A stretch of 64,000 nt of DNA from Lysobacter enzymogenes (GTDB lineage: Bacteria > Pseudomonadota > Gammaproteobacteria > Xanthomonadales > Xanthomonadaceae), in NCBI RefSeq assembly GCF_900106525.1, contig NZ_FNOG01000002.1, positions 535,563 through 599,562 of the forward strand. Direction: 5' to 3'. Positions 18,077 through 30,557 of the stretch are shown piece after piece. The position numbers and the translations under genes are program-made. Position 1 is the first letter of the stretch. Every line of letters begins with the position of its first letter. The notes below the pieces were generated by a model that made no database searches, was not told where the DNA came from, and saw only the letters and a program-made list of their open reading frames with translations.

Positions 18077-19079
18077 GACCGTCTCCTTCCGCGAACGTGG
18101 GGAACGTAGAGATCGCTTTCCGGCCCGAGGATACTCCCGCCGCCGGCTGCCAGGTGTCGACGAGATATAAAGGCCGCCGCTTGGACTCCTCGTACAACCG
18201 GCCCAGGTATTCGCCGATCAGGCCCAGCGCGATCAGCTGCACCCCGCCCAGGAACAGGATCACCGCCATCATCGTCGGCCAGCCCTGCACCGGGTCGCCG
18301 AACAGCAGCGCCTTGAGCACCACCTTGAGCGCGAAGGCGAACGCCAGCGCCGCGGTGACCAGGCCCAGATAGGTCGCCAGCCGCAGCGGCGCGGTCGAGA
18401 AGCTGGTGATGCCCTCCAGGGCCAGGTTCCACAGCCGCCAGAAGTTGAACTTGCTGCGCCCGGCCACCCGCGCGCCGCGGTGATAGGGCAGCGCGACGCG
18501 GTTATAGCCGACCCAGCCGAACAGGCCCTTCATGAACCGGTGGCGCTCGCGCAGCTGCCGCAGCGCGGCCAGCGCGCGCGGCGAGAGCAGGCGGAAGTCG
18601 CCGGTGTCGGCCGGGATCGGCGTGCGCGAGAGCCGCCCGATCACACGGTAGAAGGCGTGCGCGGTGGAGCGCTTGAGCCAGCCCTCGCCCTCGCGCTCCA
18701 GGCGGGTGCCGTAGACGTCGTCGAAGCCTTCGCGCCACTTGGCCACGAACTGCGGGATCAGCTCCGGCGGGTCCTGGCCGTCGGCATCGAGGATCAGCGC
18801 CGCGCCGGTCTCGACCAGATCCAGCCCGGCGGTCAGCGCCGCCTCCTTGCCGAAATTGCGCGACAGCCGCAGCAGCCCCACCCGCGGGTCGGCCGCGGCG
18901 AAGGACTGCAGGATGCTCCAGGTGGCGTCGCCGCTGCCGTCGTCGACGTACAGCACCTGGCCGTCGACGCCGTCGGCGGCCAGCGCGTCCAGCGCCGCGG
19001 CGATGCGCGGCTGCAGCAGCGGCAGGCTCTGCGCCTCGTCGAAGGCGGCCAAAACGACGGTGACGCGTTCGCGGTCCAT
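18036..19079 (-). CDS. GtrB/DPM1-type family 2 glycosyltransferase
   Basis: Membrane glycosyltransferase of 347 aa that should transfer a sugar from a nucleotide sugar to a polyprenyl phosphate carrier. The GT-A domain has VLAAFDEAQSLP at the N-terminus, YVDDGSGD, the metal-binding LDADGQDPPELI (about 95) and SRTPIPADTGDFRLLSP (about 155). Two transmembrane helices (about 230-255 and 270-292) follow, with the LIGEYLGRLYEESKRRP signature of GtrB/ArnC-like proteins. It ends in a hydrophilic tail overlapping the CBS gene. The sugar is not deducible; no flippase gene is adjacent. Confidence 0.88.
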   Translation of the reverse strand: MDRERVTVVLAAFDEAQSLPLLQPRIAAALDALAADGVDGQVLYVDDGSGDATWSILQSFAAADPRVGLLRLSRNFGKEAALTAGLDLVETGAALILDADGQDPPELIPQFVAKWREGFDDVYGTRLEREGEGWLKRSTAHAFYRVIGRLSRTPIPADTGDFRLLSPRALAALRQLRERHRFMKGLFGWVGYNRVALPYHRGARVAGRSKFNFWRLWNLALEGITSFSTAPLRLATYLGLVTAALAFAFALKVVLKALLFGDPVQGWPTMMAVILFLGGVQLIALGLIGEYLGRLYEESKRRPLYLVDTWQPAAGVSSGRKAISTFPTFAEGDGRAHSQTVVGGEDR

Positions 19080-19128
19080 GCCGCGAATAGTAGCGGCGGC
19101 GGCCGTCGCGGGCACGGCCGCGGCGGCC

Positions 19129-19971
19129 TCACTCGATCTGCTTGAGATAGCCGTCGCCGCCGATGTTGCGCATCTGCCGCTGGATCGCCGCCGCGCGCCG
19201 CTGCACGTACGGCCCCGGCTTGGCGATGCTGTAGCGCTTGGGATTGGGCAGCACCGCGGCCATGCGCGCGGCCTCGCCGGGGCCGAGGCGGCTGGCGTCC
19301 TTGCCGAAATACGTGCGCGCGGCGGCCTGCGCGCCGTACACGCCATCGCCGAACTCGGCGATGTTGGCGTAGACCTCCATGATCCGGTGCTTGGGCCACA
19401 AGGTCTCGATCAGCAGCGTGTACCAGGCCTCCAGGCCCTTGCGCGCCCAACTGCGCCCGCCCCACAGGAACAGGTTCTTGGCGGTCTGCTGGCTGATCGT
19501 GCTGCCGCCGCGGACCTTGCGCCCGCGCTCGTTGTTCTTGCGCGCCTTCTCGATCGCGGCCAGGTCGAAGCCGTAGTGATCGGCGAACTTCTGGTCCTCC
19601 GAGGCCACCAGCGCCACCGGCAGGTCGGCGGAGATCTCGTCCAGGTCGCGCCAGTCGTGGGCCAAGCGGAAGCCGAAATCGCCCTCGCCCCAGGCCTCGA
19701 ACTGGCGAATCAGCATGAACGCCGAGAACGGCGGGTCGAGGAAACGCAGCGTCGCCACCTGCAGGGTCGAGGCCAGCGCGAACAGGAACGGCAGCGCGAT
19801 CAGCCAGCGCAGCCAGCGCCGGGCGCGGCGCGGCGGCGGCGCGGCGGCAGCGGCCGGCGCGGCGGGGTTCAAACCTTGCACTGGCCCACCTGCGTCCCCA
19901 CTCTTGCCGCAGGACGGTTCGCCCGCCGTGTCGGCTTTGCTCGCACCGCTCGCAACCGCATCGCCTTGCAT
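19129..19971 (-). CDS. mtgA: Monofunctional peptidoglycan glycosyltransferase
   Basis: Polymerises lipid II into glycan strands at the cytoplasmic membrane. The 280-aa product has a 45-residue Ala/Pro-rich N-terminal extension, one membrane anchor (about 51-70) and a GT51 domain with the catalytic motif [15 protein letters not shown] (Glu near 122), then [32 protein letters not shown] and PNPKRYS. No transpeptidase domain is present, which separates MtgA from bifunctional PBPs. Starts at the ATG at 19971 after AAGGGG. The GT2 gene follows 49 bases downstream. Confidence 0.94.
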   Translation of the reverse strand: MQGDAVASGASKADTAGEPSCGKSGDAGGPVQGLNPAAPAAAAAPPPRRARRWLRWLIALPFLFALASTLQVATLRFLDPPFSAFMLIRQFEAWGEGDFGFRLAHDWRDLDEISADLPVALVASEDQKFADHYGFDLAAIEKARKNNERGRKVRGGSTISQQTAKNLFLWGGRSWARKGLEAWYTLLIETLWPKHRIMEVYANIAEFGDGVYGAQAAARTYFGKDASRLGPGEAARMAAVLPNPKRYSIAKPGPYVQRRAAAIQRQMRNIGGDGYLKQIE

Positions 19972-20063
19972 CCCCTTAGTTCACGCGAACGTGCGCATTA
20001 TCCGCCAAGCCGCCGTCGCCGCGGCATCTACAGTGCGCGCCGCCTCATGAGAGTACCGACCCG

Positions 20064-20990
20064 ATGACCACCGCCGACCACGCCCCGCCCGCCTCCGAAG
20101 GCCGCGACCGTCTGGCCCGTTTCCTGATCGAAGCCGCCGGCGTGCGCGGCGTGCATGTGCGCCTGGACGAGACCTGGCGCCAGATCCGCGAGCGCGCCGA
20201 GTACCCGCCCGCGGCCGCCGAACTGCTCGGCGAAGCCGCCGCCGCCGCGGCCTTGTTCACCGGCCACGCCAAGGTCGACGGCCGCCTGTCGGTGCAGTTG
20301 CGCGGCGCCGGCGCCCTGCGCACCCTGTTCGCCGAATGCACCGCCGCCGGCACCCTGCGCGGCATCGTCCAACTGGCCGAGGACGCCGGCGAAGTCTCGC
20401 GCGACCTGCGCGAGCTCGGCGACCAGGCGGTGCTGGCGATCACCATCGAAAACCCCAGCGTCGGCGGCCGCGACCCGATCCGCTACCAGGGCCTGGTGGC
20501 GCTGGAATCGGATTCGCTGGCCGGCGCCTTCGAGGGCTATTTCCGCCAGTCCGAGCAGCTGCCGACCCGGCTGCTGCTGGCCGCCGACGGCGACCGCGCC
20601 GCCGGCCTGATGCTGCAGAAACTGCCCGGCGACGGCGGCGACGAGGACGGCTGGACCCGGGTCGGCGCCCTGTTCGACACCCTGGGCAGCGCCGAACTGC
20701 TGGACCTGCCGGCCGACGACCTGCTGCTGCGGCTGTTCCACGAGGACGGCGTGCAGCTGCTCGGCGGCAGGCCGCTGGCCTTCGCCTGCTCGTGCTCGCG
20801 CGAGCGGGTCGAGGCGATGCTGGTCTCGCTGGGCCGCGAGGAAGCCGAAGCGGCGGTCGAGGCCGCCGACGGCCAGGCCCAGGTGCGCTGCGAGTTCTGC
20901 GGCCAGACCTACCGCTTCAACGGCGACGAGGTCGCCGGCCTGTTCGCCGCGGCTGCGGCCGAGCTGGAGGCCCCGCAACGGGTCCAATGA
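20064..20990 (+). CDS. hslO: Redox-regulated chaperone Hsp33
   Basis: Holdase chaperone activated by oxidative unfolding, 308 aa. The C-terminal zinc-binding switch is intact: FACSCSRERV (CxC, about 237) and VRCEFCGQTY (CxxC, about 275). The N-terminal fold carries GEAAAAAALF and GLMLQKLPGDGG. The start is the ATG at 20064. It is divergent from mtgA (92 bases between). Short linker insertions fit family variation. Confidence 0.95.
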   Translation: MTTADHAPPASEGRDRLARFLIEAAGVRGVHVRLDETWRQIRERAEYPPAAAELLGEAAAAAALFTGHAKVDGRLSVQLRGAGALRTLFAECTAAGTLRGIVQLAEDAGEVSRDLRELGDQAVLAITIENPSVGGRDPIRYQGLVALESDSLAGAFEGYFRQSEQLPTRLLLAADGDRAAGLMLQKLPGDGGDEDGWTRVGALFDTLGSAELLDLPADDLLLRLFHEDGVQLLGGRPLAFACSCSRERVEAMLVSLGREEAEAAVEAADGQAQVRCEFCGQTYRFNGDEVAGLFAAAAAELEAPQRVQ

Positions 20991-21046
20991 CCCGACCGGC
21001 GGTCGTCGCACGGGCCGTTTCGGAGCGATATGAGACCGTTTTCCGA

Positions 21047-21075
21047 TTGTTAAATAAACATAAACCCTCTATAGT
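21047..21075 (+). promoter_or_regulatory. Sigma70-type promoter before the secreted 280-aa protein gene
   Basis: TTGTTA (21047-21052) and TATAGT (21070-21075) are separated by exactly 17 bases in a locally AT-rich patch. This is the best match to a sigma70 promoter in this part of the window. It lies 76 bases ahead of the ATG at 21152. Confidence 0.6.
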
Positions 21076-21151
21076 CGATCCGTAATTCCGGGGAACTCGG
21101 CCGGCTTCATTCGGTCTTAACGACGGTCCGCGCCACCACTGAATCTTCACG

Positions 21152-21994
21152 ATGCTCAAGCTCTTGCGCCATTTGCCGCTCGCACTGACGCTCGCCCTAG
21201 GCGTGGCGGCGGGTGCGCACGCGCAGGCCAAGCGCGACACCACCTACCTGCCGGTGTGGAACCAGAACAACGGCAAGCTGGAGTATCTGCTGCAGCTCGA
21301 GCCGGCCGATCGCGCCGGGGTGCGCTGGAAGAGCGGCGCCAACACCTTCGACGCCACCCTCGGCCTGGACAGCGGCGATGGTTTGGGCTTGGTCTGCGAC
21401 CGTAAATCCGGCCTGGCCGGGGCGATCGGCAACCTCGCCAACCACTGCCTGCTGGCCGCGCTCGACGACGACGACCGCAACGACAACCGCCAGTTCTCCG
21501 CCGGCGCCAGCCTGAGCCGCCCGGGCGGCCGGGTCGGCGTGACCCTCGGCAACGGCCGCGACACCCTGCCGTCGTGGATGAGCCCGAACGGCCGCACCAG
21601 CCGGGTCGACCAAAACACCCTCACCGTCTACGGCCAGAAGAACATCGGCCGCGAGGCGATGGTCTCCATCGGCGGCACCTGGGCCCGCGCCAAGCTGATT
21701 CCGGCCGGCGAAATGCCCAATCTGGCCGACCACTGGAACAGCAAGAGCATCACCCTCGGCGCCGCCTACGGCAATTTCGGCGCCAACATCGTCGGCCGCG
21801 TGGTCGACACGCCCGGCCAGCCGGGCCAGTGGGAAGGCCTCGGCGTCGGCCTGACCTGGCGCACGCCGTGGAGCGGCCAGCTCACCGTCGGCGCCGAAAA
21901 CGTGGTCACCCGCGGCAAGAACCCGTTCGCGCCGGGCAACGGCGAGAAGGACGAAGGCACCGTGCCTTACGTCCGCTACGAACAAGACCTGTAA
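21152..21994 (+). CDS. Secreted hypothetical protein, probable outer-membrane barrel
   Basis: A 280-aa protein with a clear signal peptide (MLKLLRHLPLALTLALGVAA..AHAQA, cleavage near 25). The mature part has alternating amphipathic strands, e.g. VRWKSGANTFDATLGLDSG, SITLGAAYGNFGANIVGR and GLGVGLTWRTPWSGQLTVGA, with a final YVRYEQDL. This suggests a small beta-barrel of 8-12 strands, but I recognise no named family. One pair of cysteines (LVCDRKS, NHCLL) may form a disulfide. It lies between hslO and the receptors, with its own promoter. Confidence 0.72.
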   Translation: MLKLLRHLPLALTLALGVAAGAHAQAKRDTTYLPVWNQNNGKLEYLLQLEPADRAGVRWKSGANTFDATLGLDSGDGLGLVCDRKSGLAGAIGNLANHCLLAALDDDDRNDNRQFSAGASLSRPGGRVGVTLGNGRDTLPSWMSPNGRTSRVDQNTLTVYGQKNIGREAMVSIGGTWARAKLIPAGEMPNLADHWNSKSITLGAAYGNFGANIVGRVVDTPGQPGQWEGLGVGLTWRTPWSGQLTVGAENVVTRGKNPFAPGNGEKDEGTVPYVRYEQDL

Positions 21995-22526
21995 TTCCGC
22001 TGCGCTGCGCGCGTGCGCCGGCTTCGGCCGTCGATTCCCTAGTACTGCGGCACTTGGCCCTTCGGCCACGGGTGTGCGTTTGCGCTGCGTCTGATTGCGT
22101 TTCGTTTGGTCGCGGCACGGTTTGATCGCGCCTCCGCCCTGCCCTGCTGCGCAAGCCAGCATCGCGGCTTGGTCCCTGCCGCCTCGCGCCCCCCATCCCC
22201 CGCCGTCTTCCGCCGACCGCCGTCGTCGGCCGCGCCCTCGCATCGCCCCGCGATTGGCCCCGTTTCCGATCCCAAATCAGCGGATCCGCGCCATCCGGCG
22301 CCCTCGTAAAAATTGTGTGTATTTGTGCGAGCCCGGGAACGGCGCACAGCGCGCAGGCCGCTTCAGGTGCCTGAAATGGTCGAACGGCGACCTCGAAAAC
22401 ACCACCTGAATGCGGATTAGGCCTATAAATTTCGCCGATTCGGTCAAATTCCCGAGCGCGCTTTGTCAGGCCGTGTACGCAAAAGTATGGCTGGCGCACG
22501 GCTCCCGACGCGTCACATCCCGACAC
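21995..22526. other. Intergenic region upstream of the first TonB-dependent receptor
   Basis: About 530 bases without a convincing gene. Short open frames in it have low-complexity translations. A small hairpin GGCC-CTTC-GGCC lies near 22058-22069, and an isolated TATAAA occurs at 22425. Otherwise I see nothing here. Confidence 0.5.
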
Positions 22527-22579
22527 TTAACGACACTTTAATTTTTCCGAGGCCACGGTTAGCATCGGCGAACCTTGCC
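22527..22579 (+). promoter_or_regulatory. Conserved upstream element of receptor gene 1
   Basis: This 53-base block aligns with 25750-25803 ahead of the second receptor. Shared parts are TTAAC, ACACTTTAATT, TTCC, GG, TA.CATCGG and TTGCC. TTTAAT and TAGCAT (18 apart) could be a promoter pair. The element lies about 75 bases before the receptor start, and both genes also share GAGAGAGA right before the ATG. Confidence 0.6.
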
Positions 22580-22654
22580 GGATCTTGGCGTTTCATTTGA
22601 CGCTTCCGGCTTGGATTTCACGGGATTCATCAAGACCGATTTCGGAGAGAGAGA

Positions 22655-25630
<2,976 letters not shown>

Positions 25631-25672
25631 TCGATCGCGTCCGATCGATCCTGCTGCACCGCAACAAACGAA

Positions 25673-25703
25673 CAAGGCTCCCCTCGGGGAGCCTTGTTTT
25701 TTT
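25673..25703 (+). terminator. Rho-independent terminator after receptor 1
   Basis: CAAGGCTCCC / GGGAGCCTTG-type stem with a short loop followed by seven T residues, 43 bases after the receptor stop codon. This separates the two receptor genes into independent transcripts. Confidence 0.93.
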
Positions 25704-25749
25704 ATGTGCCGACGGCCGTCTCAGATCGTAATGCGACGACAGCCGGGCT

Positions 25750-25803
25750 TTAACAACACTTTAATTATTCCTCGGGGCCGTCTAACATCGGGCACGCTTT
25801 GCC
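25750..25803 (+). promoter_or_regulatory. Conserved upstream element of receptor gene 2
   Basis: This 54-base block is homologous to 22527-22579, with one single-base indel. TTTAAT (25760-25765) and TAACAT (near 25783) could form the -35/-10 pair. Retention of the block in both receptors implies a shared promoter or regulator. Confidence 0.6.
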
Positions 25804-25885
25804 AACTTAGGCCTTCCCTTTTGCGCCGACTGGCTCAGCTATGTGCACGAATCCCATTCTTTCAGGTACAGACTTGGAGAGAGAG

Positions 25886-28783
25886 ATGACCCTGAAGACC
25901 AACAAGCTGCGCGACGCGATCACCTTCGCGCTGTGCGTGGGTGTAACCAGCCTCGCCGGTACCGGTCTGGCTGCCGCCCAAGACGCAGCCCCGGCTGCAC
26001 CGGCGGCACAAGACGCGACCACCCTGGATCGCATCCAGGTCACCGGCTCGCGCATTTCGATCCCCGGCCTGACCACCAACAGCCCGGTCATGACCGTCAG
26101 CAAGGAAGAAATCGCCCGCAGCCAGCCGGTGGCGGCGGAAGACTTCCTCAAGATCGTTCCGGGCGCGGTGCCCTCGATCGGCCCGGGCACCAACAACGGC
26201 GCCAACGGCGGCGCCACCGTGAACCTGCGCGGCCTCGGCGACAACCGCACGGTCGTGCTGATGGACGGCCGCCGCGTGGTTCCGTTCAACCTGTTCGGCG
26301 TGGTCGACACCAACGTCATTCCGGTCGCGCTGATCGACAGCGTCGACCTGGTCACCGGCGGCGCCTCGGCCGTGTACGGCGCCGACGCGGTCGCCGGCGT
26401 GGTCAACTTCGTGCTCAAGCGCAACTTCGAAGGCATCGAAGTCAACTCGAGCTACGGCCAGTCCAGCAAGCAGGACGCCGACCGCCGCAACACCACCGTC
26501 ACGATGGGCATGAACCTCGACGAGGGCCGCGGCAACTTCGTGCTGAGCCTGGGCAAGACCGACAACGACCCGCTGCTGCAGGGTTCGCGCGGCTTCTCCG
26601 AGTTCAACCTCGACTCGACCAGCGGCGAAGCCGGCGGCTCGGGCACCTCGATCCCGACCCGGGCCGGCACCCTCGGCCAGATCAATCCGGCCACCGGCCG
26701 TTTCGACGGCATCTCCACGCCGTTCAACTACAACCCGTACAACTTCAACCAGACCGCGCTGGACCGCTGGCAGGCCACCGCGCTGGGCCGCTACGAGATC
26801 AACAAGCACGCCGAGGCCTACACCCAGCTGCTGTACACGCGTTCCAACGTGTTCTCGCAGATCGCTCCGGGCGGCCTGTTCGGCGGCCGCTTCAATCTGG
26901 GCATCGGCAACCCGCTGATTCCGGAACCGGCCCGCCAGCAGCTGTGCGCCGCGTTCGGCGCGCCGGGCATCAACTGCGCCGTCGGCAGCACCGACACCGT
27001 CAGCACCACGCTCAACCGCCGCACCACCGAACTGGGCACCCGCTCGACCGACTTCCAGAACAAGGTCTTCCAGGCGACCATCGGCGTTCGCGGCGACATC
27101 ACCGACAACTGGCGCTACGACGCGTACTGGTCGCACGGCGAAGCCGATCAGCTGACCGTGTCGGCCGGCTTCCTGTCCAAGTCGCGCACCCAGCAGGCGC
27201 TGCTCTCGGTCGACGGCAAGAACTGCGTGAATCCGACCGGCGGCTGCGTGCCGCTGAACCTGTGGGGCCCGGAAGGCACGATCAGCCAGGACTCGAAGAA
27301 GTTCCTGGAAGTGCTGACCTTCGCCACCCAGCGCGTCGAACAGGAAGTCTGGTCGGGTTCGGTCAACGGCGATCTGGGCGACAACTTCAAGAGCCCGTGG
27401 GCCGATTACCCGATCGGCCTGGCGTTCGGCCTGGAAGGCCGCAAGCTCGACGCGCGCAACCAGGCCGACGCGGCCTCGCGCGATCCGGTCGAGGTGCAGG
27501 GTGCCGGCGCCGCCAACCCCGACGTGCGAGGCAGCTTCACCCTGCGTGAGGCCTACGTCGAAACCATCGTTCCGCTGATCAGCGGCAAGACCGGCGCGCA
27601 GAGCCTGAACTTCGAAGCCGGCTACCGCCACAGCCAGTTCAAGTCGGGCCAGACCGACACCGACTACGGCAGCTACAAGTACGGCCTGGAGTGGGCGCCG
27701 ATCGAATCGCTGCGCTTCCGCGGCATGTTCCAGCGCGCGACCCGCGCCCCGAACGTCAACGAGCTGTTCCAGCCGGTCATCACCAGCCTGGACAACACCG
27801 CGGTCGACCCCTGCCAGGCGTCCGAGCTGGCCAAGCACGGCGGCATCAACGGCCCGGTCGGCCAGTTGTGCGTCGCCACCGGCGTGCCGCAGGCGATCCT
27901 CACCGGCCAGGGCGGCGTGGAAGAGCCGAGCGCCGGCCAAGCCAACGCCTTCATCGGCGGCAATCCGATCCTGGGCCCGGAAAAAGCCGACACCCAGACC
28001 CTCGGCCTGGTGTGGCAGCCGGTCGAAGACCTGTCGATCACCCTGGACTACTGGAAGATCGACATCAAGGACGCGATCACCCGTCCGGTGCTCGGCGATG
28101 CGCTGTTCGGTTGCTACGACCAGCGGTTCAACCCGACCCTCAGCATCAGCAACCCGATGTGCCAGCTGATGATCGGCTCGCGCGAAGCGCAGGACGGCTC
28201 GCTCAACGGCGAAGCGCGCGGTCCGTTCCTGAAGCTCTCGAACAAGGGCCGCATCACCACCAGCGGCTGGGATCTGGGCGTTCGCTACGGCATCCCGCTG
28301 GCCAACGAGTGGGGCCGCCTGGACTTCTCGCTGGACCTGACCAAGACCGACAAGTACGACTACCAGGGCGACCCGGCCGTGGGCAAGCACGACTGCGTCG
28401 GCGTCTACGGCGTCTCGTGCAACGTCATCGCCGGCATCGTGTACGACTACAAGTCGAACTTCCGCGCGGTGTGGTCGATCAAGGACTTCGAGCTGGGCGT
28501 CAACTGGCGCCACCTGAGCGCGGTGGACGTCGAAGAAGGCCCGATCGAGTGGTTCCCGGCCTACACCTCGATCGATTCCTACGACTACTTCGATCTGACC
28601 ATGGCCTACGAGCTGCCGTGGAACGCGCGCATCAACTTCACCGTCAACAACATCGCCGACAAGAAGCCGCCGGTCGTGGGCAGCAACATCGGCAGCACCG
28701 GCTTCAACAGCGGCAACACCTTCCCGCAGTTCTACGACACCCTGGGCCGTTACTACACCATGGGCATCACGATGCGGTTCTGA
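25886..28783 (+). CDS. TonB-dependent outer-membrane receptor 2
   Basis: A 965-aa paralogue of receptor 1 with the same N-terminal pattern MTLKTNKLRDAITFAL, a signal peptide ending about residue 31, TLDRIQVTGSRI as candidate TonB box, a plug domain with VLMDGRRVVPFN and DSVDLVTGGASAVYGADAV, and a barrel ending TMGITMRF. The motif FRGMFQRATRAPNVNELF matches the position of the receptor 1 FRAP motif. Two long extracellular loops carry cysteine pairs (QLCAAFG..INCAVG, and DCVGVYGVSCN). Ligand unknown; this subtype is often found with large peptide or glycan substrates, but that is inference. The start at 25886 follows GGAGAGAGAG. Confidence 0.95.
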   Translation: MTLKTNKLRDAITFALCVGVTSLAGTGLAAAQDAAPAAPAAQDATTLDRIQVTGSRISIPGLTTNSPVMTVSKEEIARSQPVAAEDFLKIVPGAVPSIGPGTNNGANGGATVNLRGLGDNRTVVLMDGRRVVPFNLFGVVDTNVIPVALIDSVDLVTGGASAVYGADAVAGVVNFVLKRNFEGIEVNSSYGQSSKQDADRRNTTVTMGMNLDEGRGNFVLSLGKTDNDPLLQGSRGFSEFNLDSTSGEAGGSGTSIPTRAGTLGQINPATGRFDGISTPFNYNPYNFNQTALDRWQATALGRYEINKHAEAYTQLLYTRSNVFSQIAPGGLFGGRFNLGIGNPLIPEPARQQLCAAFGAPGINCAVGSTDTVSTTLNRRTTELGTRSTDFQNKVFQATIGVRGDITDNWRYDAYWSHGEADQLTVSAGFLSKSRTQQALLSVDGKNCVNPTGGCVPLNLWGPEGTISQDSKKFLEVLTFATQRVEQEVWSGSVNGDLGDNFKSPWADYPIGLAFGLEGRKLDARNQADAASRDPVEVQGAGAANPDVRGSFTLREAYVETIVPLISGKTGAQSLNFEAGYRHSQFKSGQTDTDYGSYKYGLEWAPIESLRFRGMFQRATRAPNVNELFQPVITSLDNTAVDPCQASELAKHGGINGPVGQLCVATGVPQAILTGQGGVEEPSAGQANAFIGGNPILGPEKADTQTLGLVWQPVEDLSITLDYWKIDIKDAITRPVLGDALFGCYDQRFNPTLSISNPMCQLMIGSREAQDGSLNGEARGPFLKLSNKGRITTSGWDLGVRYGIPLANEWGRLDFSLDLTKTDKYDYQGDPAVGKHDCVGVYGVSCNVIAGIVYDYKSNFRAVWSIKDFELGVNWRHLSAVDVEEGPIEWFPAYTSIDSYDYFDLTMAYELPWNARINFTVNNIADKKPPVVGSNIGSTGFNSGNTFPQFYDTLGRYYTMGITMRF

Positions 28784-28812
28784 TAACAAAAACGGCGTAA
28801 TCCGAGTCGTTG

Positions 28813-28841
28813 GAGGCGGGCTTCGGCCCGCCTCTTTTTTT
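28813..28841 (+). terminator. Rho-independent terminator after receptor 2
   Basis: GAGGCGGGC-TTCG-GCCCGCCTC with seven T residues, 30 bases after the receptor 2 stop. The stem is perfect with a stable UUCG tetraloop. Confidence 0.96.
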
Positions 28842-28859
28842 GTTCGGAGTTCGGCATTG

Positions 28860-28946
28860 GCGATGCGGGATGCCGGATGCGAAATTCGGAGTGCCGGATG
28901 CCGGATGCCGGAAGCGAGGTGCCGGATGCAGGATGCCGAATGCCGC
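28860..28946. repeat. Degenerate GGATGCC tandem repeats
   Basis: Irregular runs of a 7-base unit GGATGCC/GGATGCG (for example GCCGGATGCCGGATGCCGG), at least eight copies with point changes, between the receptor 2 terminator and the next palindromic repeat. Confidence 0.75.
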
Positions 28947-28960
28947 GTCGCCCACACGCT

Positions 28961-29043
28961 GTCATCCCCGCGAAGGCGGGGATCCAGGGCTTCACCGCGG
29001 CATGGCTCTGAAGTCTCTGGATCCCCGCCTTCGCGGGGATGAC
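28961..29043. repeat. Palindromic interspersed repeat (GTCATCCCCGCG family)
   Basis: Perfect arms GTCATCCCCGCGAAGGCGGG / CCCGCCTTCGCGGGGATGAC enclose GATCCAGGGCTTCACCGCGGCATGGCTCTGAAGTCTCTGG-type core. It is the cleanest copy of the family seen in this window. Confidence 0.9.
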
Positions 29044-29145
29044 GGGCTGGGAGTTATGTCGGTTGCTGGCAAAGCGGCGGATGCATCGCGTCTGACGCCA
29101 TCCCGCAAGAAAACGGCTGCGCTTGCCCTTGCACCTGCGCCCGCC

Positions 29146-30417
29146 TCAACGCTCCGCCCCGGCCAAAAACTCGCGATGCGCCTTCATCATCGCATCGACC
29201 ATCGCCCGCTCGGCCAGCGACAGCGCCGGGTTCCATACGTCGAAGATCAGCACCACGCGCAGGTCGTCGCTGTCGTTGCGCGCTTCGTGCTCGATCGAAT
29301 CGTCGAAGATCAGCGTCTCGCCGACCTTCCACTCGCGCCGCTCGAAGCCGACCCGATAGCTGCACTGCTCCGGCACGATCAGCGGCAGGTGCGCGACCAG
29401 CCGCGCGTTGGTCTCGCCGTGGTGCGGCGGGATGTGGGTGTGCGGGGCCAGCGCCGAGAACATCGCGTTCGGGCAGACGTCGGCGATGTCGGCCATGTCC
29501 ACCGCCTCCAGCGCCGCGCGCGTGGCCGGGCAGCGCGCCAGATGGGCGTCGACCGGCTGCGAATAGCTCCACAGCTTGTAGGTGCTCCAGCGCCGCGAAT
29601 GGTTGAGCTCGCGCCACTGGTTGACCGGATCGCCGGGCTGGTACTCGATGTAGGGCGTGAACTCGGCCTGCTCGTCGCGCAGCGCCTGACGCATCTCGCG
29701 CACGATGTCGTAGGTGCGGCTTTCCAGCTCCGGCACCCAGGCGAACTGCTCGCGCTCGAAGAACGGGATCGCCGGCAGGCGCGGCACGCACAGCTGGTTG
29801 CAGTCCGACAGATACGGCTTGCTGCGCCCGACCAGGATCGACGCCGCCTCCTGCCAGCGTCCGCGCGCGCCGAACGCCAGCGCCTCGCGCGGGCCGCCGA
29901 TGCGGTGCTCGAGGAAGGCGGTGAATTCGTCGCGGTATTCCTCGAGCTTGCGCTGGGCGTGTTCCAGCTGCGGCCGCAGCGCCTCGGGCCAGTGCGGCGG
30001 CGGCGGCGCCACGGTCAGCGCGTTGCGCCAGGCCTGCGCGGCCGCGCGCGCCTGGCCCTGGCGTTCCAGCCACGCCGCCTTGGCCAACAGACCGGCGAGG
30101 AAATACGCATCGCGCGCCAGCGCGGCCTGGATCGCGTCCCACTCGCCCTGGACGTTGCCGCGCTCGCGCTCGACCACCCCGATCGACAGCAGGATCATCG
30201 GATCCTGCGGCGCGGCGTTGTGCGCGGCCTGCAGCAGCTCCTGCGCGCCGGCGGTGTCGCCGCGCTGCAGGGCGTGGATGCCCAGGCTGTACAGCGCCTG
30301 CGGATGCTGCGGCGCCAGCGCGCGCACCTGCTGCCACAGCCGCTCGGCGTCCTGCCAGCGGCCCGCGCGCGAGGCCAGGCCGGCGGACTGGACCAGTTGA
30401 TTGACTTGCTCGTTCAA
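29146..30417 (-). CDS. TPR protein with aspartyl/asparaginyl beta-hydroxylase domain
   Basis: A 423-aa protein: TPR-like repeats (about 1-140, e.g. AERLWQQVRALAPQHPQALY and ALQRGDTAGAQELLQAA), a linker, then a C-terminal aspartyl beta-hydroxylase fold (about 215-415). Iron and 2-oxoglutarate site residues can be read as HTHIPPHHGETNARLVAHLPL (His) and IFDDSIEHEARNDSDDLRVV (His, then Arg). The family hydroxylates Asp/Asn side chains of proteins or, in natural-product clusters, of free or PCP-bound amino acids. The start is taken as TTG at 30417 because no in-frame ATG precedes the TPRs. It is divergent from the histidine kinase gene. Confidence 0.88.
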   Translation of the reverse strand: MNEQVNQLVQSAGLASRAGRWQDAERLWQQVRALAPQHPQALYSLGIHALQRGDTAGAQELLQAAHNAAPQDPMILLSIGVVERERGNVQGEWDAIQAALARDAYFLAGLLAKAAWLERQGQARAAAQAWRNALTVAPPPPHWPEALRPQLEHAQRKLEEYRDEFTAFLEHRIGGPREALAFGARGRWQEAASILVGRSKPYLSDCNQLCVPRLPAIPFFEREQFAWVPELESRTYDIVREMRQALRDEQAEFTPYIEYQPGDPVNQWRELNHSRRWSTYKLWSYSQPVDAHLARCPATRAALEAVDMADIADVCPNAMFSALAPHTHIPPHHGETNARLVAHLPLIVPEQCSYRVGFERREWKVGETLIFDDSIEHEARNDSDDLRVVLIFDVWNPALSLAERAMVDAMMKAHREFLAGAER

Positions 30418-30557
30418 GACCCGCCCCCGCGGCCGCCGGCGGCGCCGGCGCAGCCTCCAGCATAAGCACGGCCGCCGGTGCCGGCCAGCCGGCTTCGGCG
30501 TCGCGCCGTCGCGTGGCGGGGATTGTGGGCATCGTCGGCGCTCGCTACCGTTTCGCG

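Noticed and set aside
29146-30417. Aspartyl hydroxylase as a tailoring gene of the PKS-NRPS cluster.
   Set aside because: It lies about 12 kb from the cluster with fadE, pckG and other unrelated genes between, and it carries TPRs; a link is only speculative.
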